Shown here one piece after another: positions 14,394-21,027 of a stretch of DNA of 21,027 nucleotides. Every line of letters starts with the position of its first letter. Position 1 is the first letter of the stretch. Location: positions 1-21,027 of the forward strand of contig CBFGZI010000059.1 in the NCBI GenBank assembly GCA_965653225.1. Reading direction: 5' to 3'. The notes under the pieces are model-generated. The model did not search any database. It was not told the origin of the DNA and saw only the letters and a program-made list of their open reading frames with translations. The stretch comes from JALZDI01 sp965653225. Its GTDB lineage: Bacteria; Actinomycetota; Actinomycetes; Propionibacteriales; Nocardioidaceae. The position numbers were made by a program, and so were the translations under genes.

Positions 14394-15944
14394 ATGTTGC
14401 GGCGATCTGCGAGTGGTGGACGAGCCTCATCGAGGCTGCGTCATTGCCGGCTGGCCGCGGTGGCAGCCGGGGTGGGCCTGGTCGTGGGCGCGGCCTCGGC
14501 CGGTGCCGCGGCACAGGCCCCGGCGACGGCGCCGGTCCAACCCGGGTTCGGCACGCCCGTGTATGTCGACGACGAGCTCTCCGGCGGTGAGCCGGGCGTC
14601 ATCTCGAGCAGCAAGACAGGCACGCTCGTCTACTCCGCACACGAGGGCACGTCGCTGATCTACCGCGACGGGGTGGCAGCGTCACCTGAGGGGGACAAGG
14701 ACTTCGCGTCGAACTACCGCAACCAGGTCAACATCTGGACCTCCGACGACGGCGGGGTCAACTGGCATCGCACCAACTGGCAGGACACCGGCTTCTCAAC
14801 CGACCCCACCAAGAACACCGGGTTCTCCGACCCGGACCTGACCCAGGACGCCGGCGGGATCATCTACGACACCGGGATCGACCTGGCCAACGACTCGCTG
14901 TTCTCCTCCTTCGACGGGGGCCACACCTGGGACACCGGGACGCCCAACTGCCACAACGGTGACCGTCCGTGGCTTGCCGGTGGGAGCACCGGAGAGGTGT
15001 TCCTGGCGACGAACACGACGGAGGACGGGCACGAGGTCTTCCACAGCACCGACGCCGGACAGAGCTGCAGCCAGGAGGGCATCGCGGACGAGGGCACTGT
15101 CCCGGACGGTCGCTCCTACAGCGGTGACGGGAAGCTGTACTACGACAGCGGTGACGTGATCGAGCCGATCCTGATCAGCCAGTCCAGCTCCAACCCCGTC
15201 GAGGAGGGCGGCCAGGGCCAGGTGGGTCTGGGCGTCAGCGTTCTCAACAACGCCGCACAGGCGTACCAGCCGGGCAGCAACGCCGCGTTCGTGCCGCATG
15301 TCGCGGTTCCGCAGACCACCATGAAGGCGCACTGGCCGTCGATCACGGTGGATCGCGCCGGCACCATCTATCTGGTCTGGGACACCGACGACCGTGCTCC
15401 GAATACTGCTGGCGGGTGCGATGGCGCCGAGACGCCACAGGCGAACTCGGTGAAGATGACCTACTCCACCGACCGCGGGCAGACCTGGTCCAAACCAAGC
15501 ACTGTTGCGCACCCTGGCACGACCGTGCTGTGGCCGTGGGTGACCTCGGGGAACGCCGGCAACGTGTCGGTCGCGTGGTACCAGTACGACCGTGTGGTCG
15601 ACCCCGACTGCGCCACCGCAGGCAACGTGTCGGTGCACGCGGCGAACATCTTCGGAGCAACCTCGGCCACGCCGCAGGTCAGCGAGGTCAACGCGTCCGG
15701 GCGCACGGTGCACCAGGGCGGCATCTGCCAGGGAGGAACCACCTGTGTCGCAACCGGCCAGGACCGGCGACTCGGCGACTACTTCGAGAACAGCACCGAC
15801 GCGCGCGGCTGCGTCATCATCGCCGCCAGCGACACGATGCTGACCGACCCAGCCACCGGAGGTCCGCTGCCCACGTCGCGGCCGCTCTACATCGAGCAGA
15901 ACTCCGGTCGCAGCCTCACCGGGCAGGACTGTTCCAGCGGCTGA
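14394..15944 (+). CDS. secreted Asp-box (BNR) beta-propeller protein, sialidase-like
   Basis: A 516-residue exported protein. A basic N-region is followed by a hydrophobic stretch (about residues 20-40, LAAVAAGVGLVVGAASAGA) and an Ala-rich cleavage region, so a Sec-type signal peptide is likely. Asp-box repeats of the form SxDxGxTW appear at about 117-124 (SDDGGVNW), 172-179 (SFDGGHTW), a degenerate STDAGQSC in between, and 358-365 (STDRGQTW). These mark blades of a six-bladed sialidase/BNR propeller. The arginine triad and nucleophile of true sialidases could not be placed, so a glycan-binding or non-sialidase role is possible. Several cysteines near the C-terminus suggest disulphides outside the cell. 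ATG 14394 is chosen because GAGGAGGT lies five bases upstream. Confidence 0.82.
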   Translation: MLRRSASGGRASSRLRHCRLAAVAAGVGLVVGAASAGAAAQAPATAPVQPGFGTPVYVDDELSGGEPGVISSSKTGTLVYSAHEGTSLIYRDGVAASPEGDKDFASNYRNQVNIWTSDDGGVNWHRTNWQDTGFSTDPTKNTGFSDPDLTQDAGGIIYDTGIDLANDSLFSSFDGGHTWDTGTPNCHNGDRPWLAGGSTGEVFLATNTTEDGHEVFHSTDAGQSCSQEGIADEGTVPDGRSYSGDGKLYYDSGDVIEPILISQSSSNPVEEGGQGQVGLGVSVLNNAAQAYQPGSNAAFVPHVAVPQTTMKAHWPSITVDRAGTIYLVWDTDDRAPNTAGGCDGAETPQANSVKMTYSTDRGQTWSKPSTVAHPGTTVLWPWVTSGNAGNVSVAWYQYDRVVDPDCATAGNVSVHAANIFGATSATPQVSEVNASGRTVHQGGICQGGTTCVATGQDRRLGDYFENSTDARGCVIIAASDTMLTDPATGGPLPTSRPLYIEQNSGRSLTGQDCSSG

Positions 15945-15996
15945 GGCTGCGCCGGCGCGACACGGGAAGGGATGTAACCGCCTGTTCCCTGGCCTG

Positions 15997-16018
15997 CCCA
16001 CCCCCTGCAGCGGGTGGG
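15997..16018. terminator. convergent-gap hairpin 1
   Basis: CCCACCC (15997-16003) and GGGTGGG (16012-16018) form a perfect 7-bp stem with an 8-base loop containing CTGCAG. It lies about 50 bases after the propeller-protein stop and can serve as its terminator. Confidence 0.55.
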
Positions 16019-16030
16019 AAGCCCATGAAC

Positions 16031-16052
16031 GAGGCGGGAAGTGCCGCGCCTC
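16031..16052 (-). terminator. convergent-gap hairpin 2
   Basis: GAGGCG (16031-16036) and CGCCTC (16047-16052) form a 6-bp stem with a 10-base loop just downstream of the Lsr2-like stop on the minus strand. It is a likely terminator for the minus-strand run; only two Ts follow. Confidence 0.42.
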
Positions 16053-16059
16053 CTGCCAG

Positions 16060-16410
16060 TCAGGCGTTGTGTGCCTGCTGATACGCGGCGAGCACGTTGG
16101 CCGAAACGCGCCCGCGGTCGGCGATCTCGTACCCGCTGGCGCGTGCCCAGGCGCGCACGTCCGAGGTGGCCACGCGTGCGCGCCCATTCTTCGCCGCGCG
16201 TGCACGACGAGCCCGCGGCTGTCGCTTCTGGGAGTTCCGGGACCGGCTGCGTGACCGTGGGGCCGCGGTAGTAGCGGAGTCGCCGTTGCCGGCAACGGAA
16301 GGCGCGTCGGCCGGCGGGTTGCCCGTCGCCTCGATGGTCACGTTGTAGACAGCGCCGACCACTCGGAGGGTGTGTTCCAGGGAATCGGTCGAGTCGATGG
16401 TCAGCTTCAA
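16060..16410 (-). CDS. Lsr2-like nucleoid-associated protein
   Basis: A 116-residue protein from TTG 16410. The C-terminal part (about 78-115), DVRAWARASGYEIADRGRV then SANVLAAYQQAH, matches the Lsr2 DNA-binding domain, including the RGR minor-groove motif that reads AT-rich DNA. The middle (about 50-77) is a basic Ser/Arg/Lys-rich linker. The N-terminus, MKLTIDSTDSLEHTLRVVGA, is not the canonical Lsr2 dimerisation domain but resembles a shorter variant seen in actinobacterial Lsr2-like proteins. GGAAAGG lies nine bases before the TTG. An upstream in-frame ATG would add a stretch that does not look like protein. It ends the minus-strand run, 74 bases after the TOPRIM gene. Role: silencing or bridging AT-rich DNA, inferred from the family. 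Confidence 0.82.
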   Translation of the reverse strand: MKLTIDSTDSLEHTLRVVGAVYNVTIEATGNPPADAPSVAGNGDSATTAAPRSRSRSRNSQKRQPRARRARAAKNGRARVATSDVRAWARASGYEIADRGRVSANVLAAYQQAHNA

Positions 16411-16484
16411 AGGGATGACGCCTTTCCAAGTGTTTGTGGCGGGAAACGCCGATGGGGACAAAGCGCGCAGCAGGTTACCCGTCA

Positions 16485-17093
16485 TCAGCCAAGAGCGCAT
16501 ATTCGCGATGCCGGACCGCCGGCCATTGCTGTGACCAGGCGCCGCAGCGGCGCGGGCACCTCGGACGGCGCCAGCTCCTCCGCGAGCGCGCCCGCGAGGA
16601 GGGTCTTGCGACCAGATGCGACGCCGGCGAACCTGTGCAGCTGGTCGTGCAGGGGTCGCCCCCGCCACGCCGGCTGACGCCGGAAGGTAGCGAGTCGCCC
16701 TTCGAGACCGAGACTGCACAGGACACCCATCACCCGTTCGGCACCCAGCGCGCGGATGAGCTCGTCCTCGAGGTCGGCATCGCAGACGGAGAAAGCGCGC
16801 TCTGCCGGCTCCGCGTCGTTGCCGAGACCGTCGGTCCTGACCCGGAGTGCACGTGCGAAGAACTGAGCCTCGCCGGCGTCGCACATCCCGATGACGCGGA
16901 CGGGCACCGACCCGGCCCGAAACGCCTCCAGGTGCCGGCGGATGTTCGTGACCCCGCCCATGTCGACGAGCCGGTACCGATGGGCACCTTCCGTCACGCC
17001 GTACGCCGCTGCTACGGCTCGAACCGCTGCCACATCACTGGGCCCCTCGAGAAGGACGACCGTGGCGACATGGTCAGAGCAGCCGGTCGCCAT
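16485..17093 (-). CDS. TOPRIM-domain protein, OLD-nuclease type without ATPase
   Basis: A 202-residue protein with a TOPRIM fold. VVLLEGPSD holds the catalytic glutamate (E16), MGGVTN is at 45-50, and VIGMCDAGE supplies the acidic pair D72/E75. A C-terminal part follows with ADLEDELIRALG, the FRRQPAWRGRPLHDQLHRF block and GVASGRKTLLAGALAEEL. This layout matches the small actinobacterial TOPRIM nucleotidyl transferase/hydrolase proteins related to the C-terminal half of OLD-family nucleases, lacking the ABC-type ATPase. It could cleave or process nucleic acid with divalent metal; activity is unproven. The ATG has an AAGG site about eight bases upstream. It lies 74 bases from both flanking genes of the same strand. 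Confidence 0.85.
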   Translation of the reverse strand: MATGCSDHVATVVLLEGPSDVAAVRAVAAAYGVTEGAHRYRLVDMGGVTNIRRHLEAFRAGSVPVRVIGMCDAGEAQFFARALRVRTDGLGNDAEPAERAFSVCDADLEDELIRALGAERVMGVLCSLGLEGRLATFRRQPAWRGRPLHDQLHRFAGVASGRKTLLAGALAEELAPSEVPAPLRRLVTAMAGGPASRICALG

Positions 17094-17167
17094 GAACGAA
17101 CCTTCGCACGACTACTCGGGTGCCGTCATCCGCAATTCGACGACGTCGTGGCAGGGAGTCGGTGCGG

Positions 17168-17347
17168 TCAGAACGCCGAGGCCGACCCGACGACTTCCTG
17201 GTCTGCCGGCTCCTCGAGTACCGAGCTGCCCGGGCCCTCACCGGCGAGCTCGTTGAAGCCGTCGCGGATGGAGGTGTTCTCGATGTCTTCGGGCCTCGCC
17301 TCGAGCCAGTCCACCATCCCGTAGTACTCCAGCAGGGAAACGGGCAC
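17168..17347 (-). CDS. small hypothetical protein (49-59 aa)
   Basis: A short frame on the minus strand. From GTG 17347 it gives 59 residues beginning MPVSLLEYYGMVDWLEARPE; from ATG 17317 it gives 49, with GGAG nine bases upstream. I recognise no family. The codons from 17317 onward show the strong third-position G/C bias of the neighbouring real genes (about nine in ten end in G or C), and the protein is acidic and non-repetitive, which argues that it is coding. It sits between the membrane-protein gene (40-base gap) and the TOPRIM gene (74-base gap), all on one strand. The function is unknown. Confidence 0.5.
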   Translation of the reverse strand: MPVSLLEYYGMVDWLEARPEDIENTSIRDGFNELAGEGPGSSVLEEPADQEVVGSASAF

Positions 17348-17387
17348 CGCATCCGCCGGTTCCGAGGAGTTCCGCGGAACACCCGCG

Positions 17388-18515
17388 TCATGCGGTCGCG
17401 TGGTGGTGGTGCTCGTGCTGTGGCAACGGGGTGACGCTGCCCATCGCACCTATCCCGACGGCGGCTCCGATCACGCTGACGGCGACGACCGCGGTGAGGG
17501 CGAGCCGGACGGAGTGCTGGTCGGCGGCTGGCCGAGCTCGCCGCCGGCGACGTAGGACCGAGACCGCGACGGCAAGGGTCGCAGCTTCGACAAGTGCGGC
17601 AGTGGTGCCGGTCAGGCCCAGCCGCTGGCCGACGCCGGCATGGGGACCGAAAGGGAGGCCGGCGGTGTGGGCGTACAACCACACGAGCAGCGGCCCGGCC
17701 GACACCACTGCGGCGACCAGGTAGGGCGCGGAGCGCAAGCGCAGCTGGAACAGAAGGGCCGCGTCCACCCCGGCGATCGTGAGCAGCAATAGAGCGATAC
17801 CCGCGACCGGCCACTGTGCGAGCAGCCCGTGGATGACAGAGGCATGGATCCCGGCCGCACCCAGCAGTGTGACTACCAGGAACACGTCGGCGTGGTCGAG
17901 GCGGGCGAGCCGTCCCACGTGCCCTTCCGCGAGTGGTTTCGAGGAGGCGAGCTCGAGGCGCCCGCCGCGGAAGCCGATGACGAATCCGAGCAGGAGGAGG
18001 TTGGAGGCCAGCATCACGATGCTGCCCAGTCCGAGCGCGTGGAACTGCAGCAACAACCCGGAGTGCTGCTGTTCGGCGACGCACTGGGCGTGGCAGTCCG
18101 GCATGTGTACGGCCATGTTGAGCACCTGAATGGTCTGCAGCCGGTAGTCGTAGACCGCGCTGACGGCCTGTACGACGGTTGCGGCCAGTGTCGCCCCGAC
18201 CGCGACCAACAGCAGAGTCACCGCGACTGCCCGGGCCCGCAAGGGACCAGGGCCGAACCGGCGCAGCGCGAGGGTGAGCGCAGCCAGGACGGCGAACACG
18301 TACAGCGGAAGCAGCAGCGTGGACTCTTCCAGCCAGGTCGCGAACGGTGCCTGGGTGCGTTCGATCGCCCCGACGGCTCCGCGGATGACGATCAGCCAGA
18401 AGCCGCTGCCGTAGGCCGCCACCACCGCCAGCGGAAGCACCGTGGACCAGGGGACACGGGGGCGTGGGCTGGTCTCGGGGTGGCCGGCGGCGGTGGCGGT
18501 AGCCAGGGTGGTCAT
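17388..18515 (-). CDS. polytopic membrane protein with His-rich C-terminus, paired with the multicopper oxidase
   Basis: A 375-residue protein with about nine hydrophobic segments. It resembles an actinobacterial membrane family of unknown function whose second half has GIH..VI...L and a WLYAHTAGLPFGPHAG-like loop. Two features suggest metal contact: a loop HMPDCHAQC near residues 137-145, and the C-terminal tail PLPQHEHHHHATA. Its ATG overlaps the stop of the multicopper oxidase gene (ATGA), so it is translated by coupling and very likely works with it. Proposed roles, all inference: copper delivery to the exported oxidase, or a membrane anchor or electron partner. No haem-binding CxxCH or classical transporter motif is seen. 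Its own ribosome binding site is weak, consistent with coupling. Confidence 0.78.
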   Translation of the reverse strand: MTTLATATAAGHPETSPRPRVPWSTVLPLAVVAAYGSGFWLIVIRGAVGAIERTQAPFATWLEESTLLLPLYVFAVLAALTLALRRFGPGPLRARAVAVTLLLVAVGATLAATVVQAVSAVYDYRLQTIQVLNMAVHMPDCHAQCVAEQQHSGLLLQFHALGLGSIVMLASNLLLLGFVIGFRGGRLELASSKPLAEGHVGRLARLDHADVFLVVTLLGAAGIHASVIHGLLAQWPVAGIALLLLTIAGVDAALLFQLRLRSAPYLVAAVVSAGPLLVWLYAHTAGLPFGPHAGVGQRLGLTGTTAALVEAATLAVAVSVLRRRRRARPAADQHSVRLALTAVVAVSVIGAAVGIGAMGSVTPLPQHEHHHHATA

Positions 18516-20776
18516 GGCGTCACGGTCCAGCCGAACATCATGGCGTGGTCCTCGTGCATCAGGTTGTGGCAGTGCGCGACGTAGGGTCCGACGAAGTTCC
18601 GGAATCGGCGGAACACGAGCACCGACTCTGACGGGTCGAGGGCAACCAGGTCCTCGCGGGACCTGTCGTCAGGATGTGAGGGCTCGGCGTGGTTGATCTC
18701 GAGAACGCCGTTGCGCATCAGCGTGCGGTGCTCCTCCATGTGCAGGTGGAACGGGTGCACCCAGCCGCCGCCGCCGTTGCGAATCTCCCACACGCCACCG
18801 CTGCCGCGCTTCTCCACCGCCTTTGGTGTTCGCCCGCGGGGGTTCTTCAGGCTGTGCAGGTCGTGTGCGGGGTCGAACTGCTCCCCGTTGATCAGCCACT
18901 CGATCTCCCCGCCGGCGCTGCCGCGCTCGACCTCGAAGATCTTGCGGTTCTCCACCAGGCTGTTCAGGTCGGAGGGCAGCGGCGGCAGCGCACGCATCAG
19001 ACCCTTGGGAATCTCGCTGTTGTCCGGTGCCCTGTCCTCGATGATGATCTTCAGCACCGGGATCTTGTACGCAGGGTCGGGCGAGAACCGCGTCGAGTTG
19101 CTCCACATCCGGCCGTCCGGCATCTTCATGACGTTGGTCAGGTAGATGACGTCACCCTTGGTCGTCGGTGAACCGTCCATGTACTGGGTGAAGTCCACGA
19201 TGAACTCGCGCCGCTTGGCCGGCCACAGCTCGAAGTTGTCCCGGGAGATCACGTGCGGCAGCAGCCCGCCGTCAGTCGCGATCTCGTGGAACTGCATGCA
19301 CTGCTGCCCGTCCTGGATCCGGTACTGGCCCTGCAGCTCGTCGCCGCTGTATCCCAGCGATGCCGCCGACTTCGGACCTTGCGTGGAGGTCATCAGCTTG
19401 AACTCGTAGATCCGGGAGACCGAGCAGTCCAGGAACCGGAGGCGGTACTTGCGTCGTTTCACCCGCAGGACTGGGTACGCCGTTCCGTTGACGGTGAAGA
19501 TGTCACCCACGAAGCCGTGGTTGGGGAAGTGCATGAAGAAGGTCTTCCCCCACCACTCCGGGTGCTTGCGTGGGTTGTGCGCCGCCGGGAACTCAGCGTC
19601 GTGTGCGTCGTTGTGCAGCGTGACGCCGTCGTCGAGCCGGCAGTCGTAGAACGCCAACGGGATGTCGTACTTGACGTCGAAGGTGCCGTCGGCATGGTCG
19701 GTGCGGACCCCGGGAAGATGCAGGCCGCGACGCTCGTCGCCCATGTCCATCCCGTTCTTCGGGTCGTAGATCGGATAGAGCCCGACCATGCCCTTGTAGA
19801 CGTTCGAGCCGGTGAATCCCATGGTGTGGTCGTGGAACCAGAAGAAGCTCTGCTTCTCCCGGTCGTCGTTCCCTGCCGGGAAGTTCAGGTACAGGTTGTC
19901 CACCCACATCTTCGGGAAATAGCCGGTGCTTCTCGGCCCAGCGAGCTCCGAGTAGTGGGGGTTGCCGTCGCTTTCGGGCGCCGTGTGCGAGTTGTGCAGG
20001 TGGGTGAGGAACTGCCAGGTCGGAGAGCCGAAGTCCTGCCGGTCCAGCCCCAGCGGGTTCTCGTCCAGCCGGTTGCGGAACCGCACCAGCGCCGGCTTGC
20101 CGTACTCGGCATTGATCATCGGGCCGGGGAAGGTGCCGTTGAACCCGTAGATCGTGCTCAGCGGCAGCCTCCGGACCGTACCGGCCGGGAACCTCTTGCG
20201 GCTGGCGTCGAAGGAGATCGTCGGGTTGCCTTGGGCGTCGATGGGCATCACCTTCGACGTCGTCCACGCATGCGTGCGCACCAGCAGGTCGATCTCGTAC
20301 ATGATGGGGTCCGGAAGGCCGATCTGGGTCGGCCACAGCTGATGGGTGGCGTTGCGCAACGAGTTCTGCCGGCCCCGCCCCGGACCCGGTGGATCCTTCA
20401 GCCGAGCGACCTCAGCCGCCGCCGTCGGCCGCAGCGCCGTCGGGACCAACAGCTCGTCGCGGAACGGCTCCAGGATCAGCGGGCTGGTCGGGAACACCTC
20501 GGTGAACAGTTGGTCACCGAACGCGGTCGACACCGCGGCGAACGCGCCGTCGGCGGACAGCCAGCCCTTGTCGGACAGGTACGGGACACCGAAGCCACGC
20601 AGCCCGGTCAGCCCGCCGGCGACAAGGCCGGCCGTTCCGACGCGCAGCAGCGCGCGCCGGGTCACCGTCAGACCGCGCAGCGCGGTCGACATCTGCGAAC
20701 CCGGCCCCGCATCCGGTGCGGCAGTGTCCCCAGTCGCAGATGCATCCCTTTGAATCCCCACACGATCGACGTTCAC
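18512..20776 (-). CDS. large Tat-exported multicopper oxidase
   Basis: A 754-residue oxidase with all copper motifs: HLH (259-261), FHDH (314-317), HPFHLH (674-679) and HCHNLMHEDHAM (735-746), giving the eight T2/T3 histidines, the T1 His/Cys/His set and an axial methionine. It should oxidise phenolic, pigment or metal substrates with reduction of oxygen to water. VTRRALLRVG with a hydrophobic stretch after it (RR at 40-41) is a twin-arginine signal, so it is exported folded. It is longer than CotA-type laccases (about 500 residues). About 150 residues precede the first cupredoxin blade and a further large inter-domain region is present, closer in shape to CotA/phenoxazinone-synthase/bilirubin-oxidase relatives. 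GTG 20776 has GGGGGGAG only three bases upstream. ATG 20692 would give a more standard Tat leader but has no clear site. The membrane gene overlaps its stop. Confidence 0.93.
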   Translation of the reverse strand: MNVDRVGIQRDASATGDTAAPDAGPGSQMSTALRGLTVTRRALLRVGTAGLVAGGLTGLRGFGVPYLSDKGWLSADGAFAAVSTAFGDQLFTEVFPTSPLILEPFRDELLVPTALRPTAAAEVARLKDPPGPGRGRQNSLRNATHQLWPTQIGLPDPIMYEIDLLVRTHAWTTSKVMPIDAQGNPTISFDASRKRFPAGTVRRLPLSTIYGFNGTFPGPMINAEYGKPALVRFRNRLDENPLGLDRQDFGSPTWQFLTHLHNSHTAPESDGNPHYSELAGPRSTGYFPKMWVDNLYLNFPAGNDDREKQSFFWFHDHTMGFTGSNVYKGMVGLYPIYDPKNGMDMGDERRGLHLPGVRTDHADGTFDVKYDIPLAFYDCRLDDGVTLHNDAHDAEFPAAHNPRKHPEWWGKTFFMHFPNHGFVGDIFTVNGTAYPVLRVKRRKYRLRFLDCSVSRIYEFKLMTSTQGPKSAASLGYSGDELQGQYRIQDGQQCMQFHEIATDGGLLPHVISRDNFELWPAKRREFIVDFTQYMDGSPTTKGDVIYLTNVMKMPDGRMWSNSTRFSPDPAYKIPVLKIIIEDRAPDNSEIPKGLMRALPPLPSDLNSLVENRKIFEVERGSAGGEIEWLINGEQFDPAHDLHSLKNPRGRTPKAVEKRGSGGVWEIRNGGGGWVHPFHLHMEEHRTLMRNGVLEINHAEPSHPDDRSREDLVALDPSESVLVFRRFRNFVGPYVAHCHNLMHEDHAMMFGWTVTP

Positions 20777-20792
20777 GGTCTCCCCCCGGTAC

Positions 20793-20828
20793 GTCTCCGA
20801 ATACTGACTATCCCCATGCGTCGGAGAC
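20793..20828 (-). promoter_or_regulatory. inverted repeat in the oxidase leader, one arm complementary to the RBS
   Basis: Perfect arms GTCTCCGA (20793-20800) and TCGGAGAC (20821-20828) are separated by 20 bases, 17-52 bases upstream of the oxidase start. On the transcribed (minus) strand the upstream arm reads GTCTCCGA. It can pair with the TCGGAGAC arm or, through GTCTCC, with the GGAGAC that overlaps the Shine-Dalgarno sequence at 20779-20784. It could be a protein operator or a switch between two RNA hairpins; which one depends on the unknown transcript start. Confidence 0.5.
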
Positions 20829-20900
20829 TGCGCGTCAGGCGACAGCCGTCGTCGCGCACCCTCAGGGGCACCGCGCGCTCTCGCAACCTCCCACCCGAGT

Positions 20901-20919
20901 CGAAACCCCCACGGTTTCG
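20901..20919. repeat. second inverted repeat upstream of the oxidase gene
   Basis: CGAAACC (20901-20907), a 5-base spacer and GGTTTCG (20913-20919) form a perfect 7-bp dyad about 125-145 bases upstream of the oxidase start. It is a candidate regulator-binding site or a terminator for a gene beyond the window edge. Confidence 0.42.
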
Positions 20920-21011
20920 CTCAGCCCGAGACCTTCTCAGCGTGCATCGCGCCACATGTGGATTCGATGAGAGCGGTGACTATTCGCGATATGGCCCGTT
21001 CAGACCGTCCG

Positions 21012-21017
21012 TTGACA
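21012..21017 (+). promoter_or_regulatory. TTGACA -35-like box at the right edge
   Basis: An exact TTGACA hexamer faces rightward and is cut off before any -10 could be seen. It may belong to a promoter of a gene outside the window, divergent from the oxidase gene. Confidence 0.25.
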
Positions 21018-21027
21018 GGCGATGCCC

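Noticed and set aside
14796..16295. Long minus-strand open frame opposite the secreted propeller gene
   Set aside because: It is an antisense shadow. It spans the convergent terminators and overlaps the Lsr2-like gene in another frame; the translation is not protein-like.
4147..17093. A possible anti-phage system built from the SNF2 helicase and the TOPRIM protein
   Set aside because: The genes are about 10 kb apart on opposite strands with ordinary metabolic genes between them. No methylase, PLD nuclease, ZorAB or ATPase partner is present.
1..21027. tRNA, rRNA, CRISPR array, insertion sequence or prophage
   Set aside because: No cloverleaf with a TTCGA-type arm, no spaced direct repeats, and no transposase, integrase or terminal inverted repeats were found by reading both strands.

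Overview
The window is very GC-rich DNA with strong G/C bias at third codon positions, frequent GTG/TTG starts and GC-rich Shine-Dalgarno sites. An Lsr2-type nucleoid protein, a DUF7405 protein, a SpoIIE-type phosphatase and a tiny secreted BLIP-like protein point to a free-living, probably soil-type actinomycete. The genus cannot be fixed from the sequence. I see no rRNA, tRNA, CRISPR array, insertion sequence, integrase or phage gene, so this looks like chromosomal sequence.

Layout, left to right. (1) 92-2122: a Dyp-peroxidase-like DUF7405 protein, a 61-residue SH3-like small protein, and a small secreted protein on the opposite strand. (2) 2391-3824: a membrane-anchored PP2C/SpoIIE phosphatase. 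(3) 4147-6285: a stand-alone SNF2-family helicase closed by a good hairpin. (4) 6388-8531: a MarR repressor and a 14-helix DHA2-type MFS exporter that overlap by four bases. The MarR gene appears leaderless, with nested inverted repeats over its -10 box and start codon. (5) 8860-11184: a membrane-bound GGDEF-EAL protein with intact catalytic and I-site residues, preceded by a 328-base gap with a strong hairpin, then a short-chain dehydrogenase. (6) 12016-14246, minus strand: a DUF899 thioredoxin-like protein downstream of a PLP-dependent decarboxylase. (7) 14394-15944: a secreted Asp-box beta-propeller protein, ending in a convergent terminator region.

(8) 16060-20776, minus strand: a five-gene same-strand run. 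In transcription order it holds a large Tat-exported multicopper oxidase, a polytopic membrane protein with a His-rich tail (start overlaps the oxidase stop as ATGA), a small unknown ORF, a TOPRIM-only protein of the OLD-nuclease type, and an unusual Lsr2-like protein with a TTG start. The oxidase leader holds an inverted repeat of which one arm can also pair with the Shine-Dalgarno region, and a second inverted repeat lies further upstream.

The most interesting parts are the oxidase/membrane-protein pair with its structured leader, the leaderless MarR switch, and the TOPRIM plus Lsr2-like tail of the oxidase run. No clearly new multi-gene system can be proven from sequence alone. All family calls are by recognition of motifs, without database searches.
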